Assembly: GCA_035295985.1 (NCBI GenBank)
Contig: DATHBT010000282.1
Location: 1-11,668, forward strand
Length of the DNA: 11,668 nt
Reading direction: 5' to 3'
DNA from: JAIVGV01 sp035295985
Lineage (GTDB): Bacteria > Acidobacteriota > Blastocatellia > Pyrinomonadales > Pyrinomonadaceae
Part shown: positions 5,163-11,668 of the stretch, one piece after another
Layout: every line of letters begins with the position of its first letter
Numbering within the stretch: position 1 is the stretch's first letter
Translations under genes and position numbers: made by a program
The notes under the pieces: generated by a model
Told to the model about the DNA's origin: nothing
The model's database searches: none
What the model saw: only the letters and a program-made list of their open reading frames with translations

Positions 5163-7271
5163 ATGAACTTCAGAAGACTGATGAGCCTGGCCCTGGCGGC
5201 CCTGTTCGTCGTCGCCCCGTTTGCGGGCGCGGCGCGGGCAGACGAGGGCATGTGGGCCTTCAACAACGTCCCGCGCGCCGAGATCAAGCGCCGCTACAGC
5301 TTCGACGTGACCGACGCCTTTTTGATGAAGCTCCAGCAGGCCTCGGTGCGGTTCCCCAACGGCTCCGGCTCCTTCGTCTCGCCCGACGGGCTGATCCTGA
5401 CCAACTACCACATCGTCGAGGACTCCGTCGGCGAACTCTCCACGGCCGAGCGCGACTATGCCAAGGAGGGATTCGTCGCCCGCACCCGCGCCGACGAGCT
5501 GAAGATTCCCGGCATGGAGCTGAACGTCCTGATGTCGATTGAGGACGTGACGGAGCGCGTCAACAACGCGGCCAAGCCCGCCGCCGCGGCGGCCGAGGCG
5601 TTCGCCGCCCGCCAGGCCGAGATCGCTTCAATCGAGAAGGAGTCTTTGCAGAAGACCGGCTTCAAGAGCCAAGTCGTCACGCTCTACCAGGGCGGCCGTT
5701 ACAACCTCTACCGCTACAAGCGCTACACGGACGTGCGGCTCGTCTTCGCGCCCGAGTTCCAGGCCGCCTTCTTCGGCGGCGACCCCGACAACTTCGAGTT
5801 CCCGCGCTTCAACATCGACATGGCGCTCGTGCGCGTTTACGAGGGCGACAAGCCCGCGCGCGTCGAGAACTACTTCAAGTGGTCGCAGAAGGGCGCGAAG
5901 GAGGGCGATCTCGTTTTCGTCACCGGCCACCCCGGCTCGACCCAGCGCCTGAACACCGTCGCCCACCTCGAATCGCTGCGCGACGTGAGCATCCCGCTCG
6001 TCGTCCGCATGCTGGAGCGGCGCGAGGCGATGCTGAAGAAGTACATGGCCGGGGGCGAGGAGCAGACGCGCCGCGCGCAGTCGGAGCTCAACAGCATCCA
6101 GAACTCCCTGAAGGTCTATCGCGGCCAGCTCAAGGGTCTGCAAGACCCGCAGCTCGTCAACTACAAGAAGACCTCGGAGCAGAAGCTCGCGGCGGCCGTC
6201 CGCGCGGAAGAGCGGAGGCAGAAGGAGTACGGCGACGCCTGGGAGTCGATCACGAAGGCGCGCGCCGCCGTGCGCGACATCGAGCGCGACCGCCGCTTCC
6301 TCGATCTCTCCGCCGCCTTCAACACGCCGCTCTTCCAGTGGGCGCGCGCAATCGTGCGGCTGGCCGAGGAGTCGCAGAAGCCGAACGAGCAGCGGCTGCC
6401 CGCCTACACGGACGCCAACCGCGCCTCGCTCGAACACACGCTCTTCGCCGAGACGCCCCTCTACGCCGACTTCGAGAAACTGAAGCTCACAGACTCGCTC
6501 GACTTCATGCGCGAGACCTACGGCGCGGATCACGAGCTGGTCAAGCGCGTGTTGCAGGGTAAGACGCCCGAGGCGCGCGCCGCCGAGCTGATCGACGGCA
6601 CGAAACTCAAGAGCGTCGAATTCCGCCGCGAGCTGGTCAAGGGCGGGCAGAAGGCGGTCGAGGCGTCGGACGATCCGATGATCCAACTGGCGCGCAGCAT
6701 CGACCGCGAGGCGCGCGAGGCCAACCGCCGCTTCAACACGGAGGTGCAGGCCGTCGAGCGCGCCTCCTACGCCAAGATCGCGCGGGCGCTGTTTGAGACC
6801 GAGGGCGAGCGCATCTACCCGGACGCCACCTTCACGCTGCGCCTCTCCTTCGGCGCGGTGCGCGGCTACACGGAGGACGGCAAGAAGATTCCGCCGTTCA
6901 CCACCCTGGGCGGCCTCTACGAGCGCGCCGAGAAGATGGGCAAGTTCCCCTGGGTGCTGCCGCCGCGCTGGGTGGCCGCCAAGTCGAAGATCGATCCCAA
7001 AACGCCCTTCAACTTCGTCTCGACGAACGACATCATCGGCGGCAATTCGGGATCGCCCATCGTCAACAAGGACGCAGAGCTGGTCGGCCTCATCTTCGAC
7101 GGCAACCGCCAGTCCTTGGTCGGCAACTTCTACTACGACGAGTCGGTCAACCGCGCCATCTCGGTTGACGCGCGCGGCATGCTCGAAGTCATGCGTAAGG
7201 TCTTCGGCGCGGATCACCTCGTCGCCGAGCTGACTGGCACGGCGGCCAAGGCGCAGACCGCGGGGAAGTAG
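5163..7271 (+). CDS. Secreted S46-family dipeptidyl peptidase (DPP7/DPP11 type)
   Basis: This is a 702-residue exported serine peptidase, close to the usual ~700-720 residues of family S46. These enzymes remove dipeptides from the N-terminus of peptides in the periplasm or outside the cell. The signal peptide is MNFRRLMSLALAALFVVAPF with likely cleavage after ARA-26. The chymotrypsin-like catalytic triad is visible in order: H83 in TNYHIV, D219 in FNIDMALVRVY, and S629 in IIGGNSGSP. Between the two halves lies the long helical insertion that covers the active site in this family (about 265-540). After the serine comes LIFDGN; DPP11 enzymes with acidic-residue preference have Arg where the Gly stands, so Gly here suggests a DPP7-like hydrophobic P1 preference (inference from recalled family knowledge). 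The gene appears monocistronic, with its own candidate promoter and AGGAG ribosome site. Its TAG stop begins the second heptad-hairpin element (7269-7383). Confidence 0.95.
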   Translation: MNFRRLMSLALAALFVVAPFAGAARADEGMWAFNNVPRAEIKRRYSFDVTDAFLMKLQQASVRFPNGSGSFVSPDGLILTNYHIVEDSVGELSTAERDYAKEGFVARTRADELKIPGMELNVLMSIEDVTERVNNAAKPAAAAAEAFAARQAEIASIEKESLQKTGFKSQVVTLYQGGRYNLYRYKRYTDVRLVFAPEFQAAFFGGDPDNFEFPRFNIDMALVRVYEGDKPARVENYFKWSQKGAKEGDLVFVTGHPGSTQRLNTVAHLESLRDVSIPLVVRMLERREAMLKKYMAGGEEQTRRAQSELNSIQNSLKVYRGQLKGLQDPQLVNYKKTSEQKLAAAVRAEERRQKEYGDAWESITKARAAVRDIERDRRFLDLSAAFNTPLFQWARAIVRLAEESQKPNEQRLPAYTDANRASLEHTLFAETPLYADFEKLKLTDSLDFMRETYGADHELVKRVLQGKTPEARAAELIDGTKLKSVEFRRELVKGGQKAVEASDDPMIQLARSIDREAREANRRFNTEVQAVERASYAKIARALFETEGERIYPDATFTLRLSFGAVRGYTEDGKKIPPFTTLGGLYERAEKMGKFPWVLPPRWVAAKSKIDPKTPFNFVSTNDIIGGNSGSPIVNKDAELVGLIFDGNRQSLVGNFYYDESVNRAISVDARGMLEVMRKVFGADHLVAELTGTAAKAQTAGK

Positions 7272-7383
7272 CTGTTAGCAGTTAGCTATTAGCTGTTAGC
7301 AGAAAGCAGAAGACGAGAAGGCGGGGAGCGGCCGTGACTGGCCGCTCCCCGCCTTAAGTTTTAGCTAACAGTTAACAGCCCTA
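7269..7383. repeat. Second heptad-hairpin element, imperfect arms, between convergent stops
   Basis: The left array has 7-bp units starting at 7270, 7277, 7284, 7291, 7298 and 7305 (AGCTGTT, AGCAGTT, AGCTATT, AGCTGTT, AGCAGAA, AGCAGAA). The right array has units at 7363, 7370 and 7377 (AGCTAAC, AGTTAAC, AGCCCTA). Bases 7271-7287 pair with 7363-7379 at 15 of 17 positions. As in the first copy, the element is bounded by the stops of two convergent genes: TAG 7269-7271 (S46 peptidase) and CTA 7381-7383 (DUF4139 gene). It encloses a 16-bp hairpin starting AAGGCGGG. Confidence 0.85.
7318..7355. terminator. Hairpin terminator between S46 peptidase and DUF4139 genes
   Basis: A perfect 16-bp stem (7318-7333 with 7340-7355) surrounds a 6-base loop (GTGACT). 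Its outer 8 bases, AAGGCGGG and CCCGCCTT, are identical to those of the hairpin at 3850-3889, while the inner halves differ. The plus-strand exit AAGTTTTAG is T-rich; the minus-strand exit CTCGTCTTCT is weaker. It is therefore a likely terminator for the peptidase and a weaker one for the facing gene. Confidence 0.8.
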
Positions 7384-9903
7384 CTCCGTCAGGTTACGGT
7401 CGAGGACAAGCGCGCGGACGGCGGCGTTGAGCTGCGCCTGCAAGTGAGCGCGCTCCTGCGCGAGTGATTGCTTCTCCTTCGTCAGTTGCTCGATGCGCGT
7501 CTCCTGCTGGTCGGCCTTCTGGACGTAGCGGCTGATGAGCTGGCGGGCCTCGGCCGTCGAGTTCAGGGCCTGTATGTTTTCGCGCAGGCGTTTCTGATCC
7601 TCGCCGATCTCCTCGATCTCCTCGTCGATGGCCGAGTCGCGGGCGTCGAGTTCACCGATGCGCGTCTTGAGGTCGATCAGCTTTTGCAGCGCGGCGCGCG
7701 TCTGCTCGTCGATGTAGCGGCGGGAGAAGAAGAGGTCGAGCTGCGGGCGCGTGAAGTCGGCGAGCGCGTAGGACTCCATCAGCGCGCGCCGCTCGGTGAC
7801 GGGCAGCTCCGCGCGCCCGTTCGGTTGCAGCTCGACGCGGAAGCGGTAGTAGCGGTTGCTGCGCCCCTCCGGCGCGGCCGTCGCCTTCGTCAGCTCCCAG
7901 CCCTGGCGGACAGGGTGCTCGACGTAGACGACGCGCGGCCGGTCGGTCTGGTTCGTGATGGCGTAGATCTTTTTGTCCTCCTGGAAGTAATGAACCTGGA
8001 AGACGCCGTCCTTGATGCGGACGACGGAGGCGGGCGCGCGATCCGCCTTCTGCTGGACGCCGACGAGTGTGCCGAGATCGAGCGCGAAGGAGACGAGGCG
8101 CTGCTCCTGCGGCTTCAAGCGCTCCATCAGGGCCTCGCCCGCGTAGGCGTTGCCGTCGATGACGGTCAGCGCGCCGTCTTCGAGCGTGAGGCCGGATGTG
8201 TTCTTCAGGAGCAGCCCGCTCATCGGGCGGTCGCGGCGCACACTCTCGTTGAAGATCGAGACGCGCGCGCCCTCCATGCGCGTCTGCACGATGGGGATGA
8301 GCGCGGAGCGGTCGCGGCGCACGGTGACGGGCTGCTGTATCTGGTACTCGAAGAGATCGCCCACCTCGCCGCCCTCGGCCGCGGCCTCGACGCCCGACTG
8401 CCCGCTCGAAATCGCGTCGCTCAGGTTGGCCTCGGCAGCGGGCGGGGCCGCGCCGGGCGACACCATGGCGAGGCCGGTGAAGTTGTTTGCGCGCTCGCCG
8501 CGCCCGCCCCCGCGGCCGTTGAGGGGCAGGTTTCTCAACTGCCGGCTGGCGATTGATCGCTGCGCGTCCCTGCCCGTGACGGTGACGGTCTCGGAGACCG
8601 AGCCGACCCGTAGGTTCACGCCGATGTTCGTCGGGGAGTCCGCGCCGACCGCGACGTTGGTCACGTTCGTCTGGGTGAAGCCGGGCGCGTTGACGGTGAC
8701 GGTGTAGCTGCCGGGCGGGAGCTGCGAGGTCTGGAACTCACCCGTGTGGGAGGTCTGCGCGGTAAATGTCTGCCCCGTCGAGTTGTTCCTGACTATGACA
8801 CTCGCGTTCGCGACGGCCGCGCCGTTCGGGTCTGTCACGACGCCGCCGACCGTGCCGGGCGAGCCGTAGCCGCCGGCGAGCAGCGGGTCGTGCGTCTGCG
8901 GGTGGAGTTTCAAGTCGGCCGGCATCGGCACTACGGGGCGGTAGCGGTAGAAGGGCTGCTGGATGGGTTGGATGAATGAGATCGGCGTGCCGGAGATGAG
9001 CGAGAGCTGCACGTCGAGCCAGTCCTCCTCGCTCACGTTATCGACGATGGCCCAGCCCTGGAAGAAGGGCTTGCCGGTCGAGTCGAAGACGGTGCGGTAG
9101 GTCGTCTTCCAGATCGGGGCGGCGATGGTGTAGCTGACGACCATCTCGCGCGCGCCCGCGCCGTCCGAGGTGACGACGATGGTCTTGGCGTCGCGCCGCC
9201 GCGCCGAGGCCGTCGCCCGCGCGAACTCGCGCACGTCGCGCCGCGTGCCCTCGTCGGCCAGCCTGACGGAGCGCACGTCCGAGAGATCGAAGCTCATCAG
9301 CTCGCCAGTCTCCGAGGTGATGACGAGCGCGTGCCTCGTGGCGGGCGTCGGCTTGTCGTCACCGTCCGGCCTGCTCATCTGTCGCTCCTCGACCGTGAGG
9401 ATCGCGCCCGTTGCCGACGCGCCCTGCTTAGTCGTGACGACGACGCGCGCGCCCTGCAACTGCGCGAGTATCCCGGCGAGTCCGCCGCCCCCGTCGGTCT
9501 GCGAGGGGACGGAGAAGGGGATGTCGGCCATGCGCGCGGCGGGCGGGGCCGAGGAGTTGTAGCTCACCGCGCCGATGCGCCCCTGTCCGAGATCGAGCAC
9601 GACCATCGACTTGAGCACGTCGTCCACCTGCGACTGCTTGAACGAGAGCGCGACCTCCGCGTGGCCCGTGACCGTGCCGCGCCGCTCTATGTGGGCGACG
9701 CCGTTGCTGTAGAGGATGACGCGGCGGATGGGGAGCGTCTGCGCGCGGGTAGCAGTAGCTTCGCCCTCGCGCGGGCCGATCTCCTGCCGGGCGGGCGGCG
9801 CGGCGTGGGCCGTGCGGCGCGCGGGGCGCTGTTTGGCGAGTGCGAAGGCGGGGAAGGCGAAGAGCGCCGCGGCAAGCGACGCGCAGATGAGCTTGTGCTT
9901 CAT
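7381..9903 (-). CDS. Secreted DUF4139 protein with inserted Oar-type carboxypeptidase-regulatory segment
   Basis: The product has 840 residues. A signal peptide (MKHKLICASLAAALFAFPAF, probable cleavage near ALA-23) precedes a basic Pro/Ala-rich spacer. The N-terminal beta-rich half of a DUF4139/MuiA-like protein runs about 57-325, with LYSNGVAHIERRG (64-76) and YTIAAPIWKTTYR (258-270). Residues 350-485 are a different module: VGGVVTDPNGAAVANASVIV, then GEFQTSQLPPGSYTVTVNAP, SETVTVTG (437-444) and LRNLPLNGR (456-464), ending near VSPGA. That is the order found in the N-terminus of Oar-like TonB-dependent transporters. The DUF4139 half resumes at about 511 (GGEVGDLFEYQI) and runs to about 725, followed by a coiled coil (about 735-825). 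The role of DUF4139 is not established; the signal peptide implies an envelope location. GAGGAGG (complement of 9911-9917) lies 7 bases before the ATG. DUF4139 homologues are typically shorter, and the insert accounts for much of the excess. Confidence 0.9.
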   Translation of the reverse strand: MKHKLICASLAAALFAFPAFALAKQRPARRTAHAAPPARQEIGPREGEATATRAQTLPIRRVILYSNGVAHIERRGTVTGHAEVALSFKQSQVDDVLKSMVVLDLGQGRIGAVSYNSSAPPAARMADIPFSVPSQTDGGGGLAGILAQLQGARVVVTTKQGASATGAILTVEERQMSRPDGDDKPTPATRHALVITSETGELMSFDLSDVRSVRLADEGTRRDVREFARATASARRRDAKTIVVTSDGAGAREMVVSYTIAAPIWKTTYRTVFDSTGKPFFQGWAIVDNVSEEDWLDVQLSLISGTPISFIQPIQQPFYRYRPVVPMPADLKLHPQTHDPLLAGGYGSPGTVGGVVTDPNGAAVANASVIVRNNSTGQTFTAQTSHTGEFQTSQLPPGSYTVTVNAPGFTQTNVTNVAVGADSPTNIGVNLRVGSVSETVTVTGRDAQRSIASRQLRNLPLNGRGGGRGERANNFTGLAMVSPGAAPPAAEANLSDAISSGQSGVEAAAEGGEVGDLFEYQIQQPVTVRRDRSALIPIVQTRMEGARVSIFNESVRRDRPMSGLLLKNTSGLTLEDGALTVIDGNAYAGEALMERLKPQEQRLVSFALDLGTLVGVQQKADRAPASVVRIKDGVFQVHYFQEDKKIYAITNQTDRPRVVYVEHPVRQGWELTKATAAPEGRSNRYYRFRVELQPNGRAELPVTERRALMESYALADFTRPQLDLFFSRRYIDEQTRAALQKLIDLKTRIGELDARDSAIDEEIEEIGEDQKRLRENIQALNSTAEARQLISRYVQKADQQETRIEQLTKEKQSLAQERAHLQAQLNAAVRALVLDRNLTE
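8434..8860 (-). other. Oar/TonB-receptor-like domain insert within the DUF4139 gene
   Basis: This segment encodes about residues 349-490 of the DUF4139 protein. It contains a carboxypeptidase-regulatory-like beta sandwich followed by plug-start hallmarks (SETVTVTG, LPLNGR). In acidobacterial Oar-like receptors these precede the TonB plug and barrel; here there is no barrel and the reading frame returns to DUF4139 sequence. The boundaries are estimates from where the family resemblance changes. Confidence 0.7.
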
Positions 9904-9917
9904 GGGCTGGCCTCCTC

Positions 9918-10176
9918 AGGCGGAACGGAAGGGTTCGGACGAATTAGAGACAGACGTGTCCCCGTACGAGGCCGGGAGACTTTGGCCTGTGGGATGAACG
10001 CGCGAGGTGCTGCTTTCTTGATGCCGTTTCGGGAAAACGGGTTGACCGGCCCGCCCCCTCTCGCATCCAACCTACACGGCGCGCGTGGCACGCTAAGTGA
10101 TTGCGTATGCCGGAAGGGGCGCGGGCGTCGCGTTAGAGTACAACGGGCGGTCAGGCGGACGGATGGACGAACGGTT
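9918..10176. other. Divergent intergenic region with a 17-bp dyad
   Basis: No gene is supported between the divergent DUF4139 and M15-like genes (9904-10185). The most structured site is a dyad at 10024-10040: CCGTTT, a five-base centre, AAACGG. It is followed directly by GGGTTGACC, whose TTGACC resembles a -35 element, though no good -10 stands 17 bases on. TAGAGT at 10134-10139 is a weak -10-like match 47 bases before the downstream ATG. A transcription-factor operator at the dyad is possible but unproven. Confidence 0.35.
9943..9948 (-). promoter_or_regulatory. Candidate -10 box for the DUF4139 gene
   Basis: Read on the minus strand this is TCTAAT, five of six matches to TATAAT, about 40 bases before the ATG. 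No convincing -35 element stands 16-18 bases upstream. Confidence 0.3.
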
Positions 10177-10185
10177 GAGGGCGGG

Positions 10186-11574
10186 ATGAAATTTTCTCTG
10201 GCATCGGGGCGGGTTCCTTTATTGCTGGCGGTCGTCGCGGGCGTGGCGCTGCTGGCGATAGGTCTGGCCGTGGGGCTGCGCCGCCGCGCGCCCGTCCCCG
10301 AGCCTGCGATGCACGCGCCCGAAACGGTCGCCCCGGAGAAGATCGATCCGTGGAAGGAGGCCGCGCTCAAGGTCGAAGAGGATCGCGGCGAGGACGCGGG
10401 CCGCAAGGCCAAGATCGAAGTCCCCGAACAGCTCAAGCACTACAGCGACCGCCGCCGCTTCCTCGCCTCGCAGGTCGCCGCCTGGCGCGAGTACGACTAC
10501 GACACGCCGCACGACTTCCCCGAGCTGGCCTCGATGATCAGGCGCGGCGAGCTGGTCGAAGCGCCCGCCCTCGGCGAAAACTTCATCCTCTACGGCGTCG
10601 GCCTCTCCGCCGCGGACGACCCCTTCACGCACTACGACAAGGGGACGGGCGAGACCGTCACGCTCTACGGCTCGGACGAGGAGTTGCGGCAGGAGTACGC
10701 GCAGATCGACGAAGGGCTTAAGCAGAACGGCGAGGCGGTCAAGGAGCTTCAGGCGCAACTGAAGGGCGCGCCGAAGAACGACCGTGCGCTCCGCAGGAAG
10801 ATCGACGAGGCGCTCAAGGAGCGGCGCAAGGAGGCCGAGGCGCTCAAGGATCGGCGCGAGTTGCTCGACGGCTTCTACAAGAACGAGAAGCGCCGCGCCC
10901 TGCTCGCGGCCGAGTACGAGGAGATCGCCTCGCTCGCGCGGGACTTCGGCGGCAAGAGCTACGATCTCTCCGACCCGAAGTCGCGCAAGGAGTTGAAGGT
11001 GCGGCTGCTCAGCCACGTCAGGCCGGCGGCGCTGAAAGTGATCGAAGAGGTCGCGGCGTCGTACCGGCAGAAGTTCGGTCGGCACCTGCCGATCACGTCG
11101 CTCGTGCGGACGGACGAGTACCAGCGGCACCTGAGCAAGACCAACTCGAACGCCACGCTCATCGAGGTCGCGCCGCACACGGTCGGGCTGGCCTTCGACG
11201 TCTTCTACCGCTTCCTGACGGCCGAGGAGCAGCAGCACGTGATGGGCGATCTCGCGCGGCTGCGCGACGAGGGGCGCGTCGAGGCCCTGCGCGAGCTGCG
11301 CGACCACTACCACGTCTTCGCCTACGCCGGGGGCCGCCCGCCCGACGAGCGCCTGATCCGCGAGCAGTTGGGCCAGAAGACAGGGCGCGAGAAGAAGGAA
11401 GAGAAGCCCGAGAAGAAGGAAGCGGCCAGCGCCAGGCGCGACAAGAAGGAGACGCGCGCGGCTGCTGCTAAGAAGCGCGGGAACGAGACGGCCCGCGGGG
11501 CGAAGGGCACGCCCCAGCGCAGCGCGCAGCGCAGGGACGCGCCGCAGCGCAAGCGCGCCGCGCGCGGCGGCTAG
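10186..11574 (+). CDS. Membrane-anchored M15/DUF5715-like peptidase with basic C-terminal tail
   Basis: The product has 462 residues. A single N-terminal membrane segment (about 9-31, followed by LRRR) suggests an inner-membrane anchor or signal sequence with the rest in the periplasm. A mixed region (60-165) and a charged coiled coil (about 165-245) lead to a C-terminal domain (about 270-385). There LPITSLVRTDEYQ (301-313), HTVGLAFDV (331-339) and DHYHVF (373-378) reproduce the M15/VanY-type layout H-x6-D...H. H331, D338 and H376 (or H374) are the likely zinc ligands. M15-type enzymes cut D-Ala-containing peptidoglycan peptides; that activity is inferred. The match looks closest to DUF5715 from memory. 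The last ~65 residues are a Lys/Arg/Ala-rich, histone-H1-like tail. ATG 10186 is chosen because the hydrophobic anchor begins there and GAGGG (10177-10181) lies upstream; the open frame extends further 5' but that part overlaps the opposite gene and is not coding-like. Confidence 0.85.
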   Translation: MKFSLASGRVPLLLAVVAGVALLAIGLAVGLRRRAPVPEPAMHAPETVAPEKIDPWKEAALKVEEDRGEDAGRKAKIEVPEQLKHYSDRRRFLASQVAAWREYDYDTPHDFPELASMIRRGELVEAPALGENFILYGVGLSAADDPFTHYDKGTGETVTLYGSDEELRQEYAQIDEGLKQNGEAVKELQAQLKGAPKNDRALRRKIDEALKERRKEAEALKDRRELLDGFYKNEKRRALLAAEYEEIASLARDFGGKSYDLSDPKSRKELKVRLLSHVRPAALKVIEEVAASYRQKFGRHLPITSLVRTDEYQRHLSKTNSNATLIEVAPHTVGLAFDVFYRFLTAEEQQHVMGDLARLRDEGRVEALRELRDHYHVFAYAGGRPPDERLIREQLGQKTGREKKEEKPEKKEAASARRDKKETRAAAAKKRGNETARGAKGTPQRSAQRRDAPQRKRAARGG

Positions 11575-11596
11575 GCCGCGCGCCGCGAATTTGTAG

Positions 11597-11637
11597 GGGC
11601 AGGGCTTGTCCCTGCCCGTAGCGGCCGACAGGCCGCT
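11597..11637. repeat. Tandem hairpins, probable dispersed repeat at the contig end
   Basis: Two adjacent stem-loops follow the M15-like gene. GGGCAGGG (11597-11604) pairs with CCCTGCCC (11610-11617) around CTTGT, and AGCGGCC (11620-11626) pairs with GGCCGCT (11631-11637) around GACA. Neither is followed by a T-tract. The TGTAGGGGCAGGG... start resembles short palindromic repeats dispersed in many environmental bacterial genomes (recalled, not checked). Its position close to the end of the sequence fits an assembly break at a multicopy element. The rest of 11575-11668 shows no gene. Confidence 0.6.
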
Positions 11638-11668
11638 CAAACGTAACGCCGGCATTCGACGCAATCTT

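Noticed and set aside
5628..7217. Long minus-strand open frame (529 codons) opposite the S46 peptidase
   Set aside because: It is the antisense shadow of a well-supported gene; composition is Arg/Leu/Ala/Val-rich with no recognisable domain, as expected in GC-rich DNA.
7468..8556. Plus-strand open frame of 362 codons inside the DUF4139 gene
   Set aside because: Antisense shadow; low-complexity Leu/Arg/Ala/Val/Asp composition and no family resemblance.
9331..10185. Upstream extension of the M15-like gene frame
   Set aside because: The extension runs antisense through the DUF4139 5' end and the divergent spacer. The membrane anchor starts at the ATG at 10186, which has its own GAGGG site.

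Overview
This is an 11.7 kb stretch of GC-rich DNA with eight protein-coding genes. The gene content suggests an Acidobacteriota genome, possibly class Blastocatellia. It has an S46 dipeptidyl peptidase, a DUF4139 protein carrying an Oar-type carboxypeptidase-regulatory segment, and an FHA-GAF-SpoIIE phosphatase. This placement is inferred from protein families, because there is no rRNA or marker gene. No tRNA, CRISPR array, transposase or phage gene was found. Both window ends carry inverted repeats, so the window may be a complete assembled contig broken at repeats.

Layout. Positions 3-548 (+) hold the C-terminal end of a TPR/Sel1-like protein. Positions 690-2453 (+) encode an FHA-GAF-PP2C (RsbU/SpoIIE-type) phosphatase. 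Positions 2569-3798 (+) encode an SH3b protein with a lysozyme-like C-terminal domain and no signal peptide. Facing it on the minus strand is a two-gene operon with a TGATG junction: a stand-alone PolX-N-terminus-like helix-hairpin-helix protein (5001-4534) followed by an apparently exported SAM methyltransferase (4534-3926). Divergent from this operon is a secreted S46 peptidase (5163-7271, +). It faces a long secreted DUF4139 protein (9903-7381, -). Divergent from that is a membrane-anchored M15/DUF5715-like peptidase (10186-11574, +). Several of these proteins are exported and point to envelope or periplasmic work. The genes do not form one obvious pathway.

The most unusual signal lies between the genes. 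Three spacers contain arrays of 7-bp units (GTTAGCY-type or GTGACRR-type) arranged as inverted arms. Two of them surround a 16-bp-stem hairpin that begins AAGGCGGG and sits between convergent genes. In the best copy (3796-3928) the arms are a perfect 33-bp inverted repeat whose outermost bases are exactly the stop codons of the two convergent genes. Because the period is 7 and each GTTAGCY unit contains TAG on one strand and TAA on the other, such an array puts stops in all three frames on both strands. A fourth spacer (5002-5162) instead has G-run arrays of opposite orientation with G-quadruplex potential.
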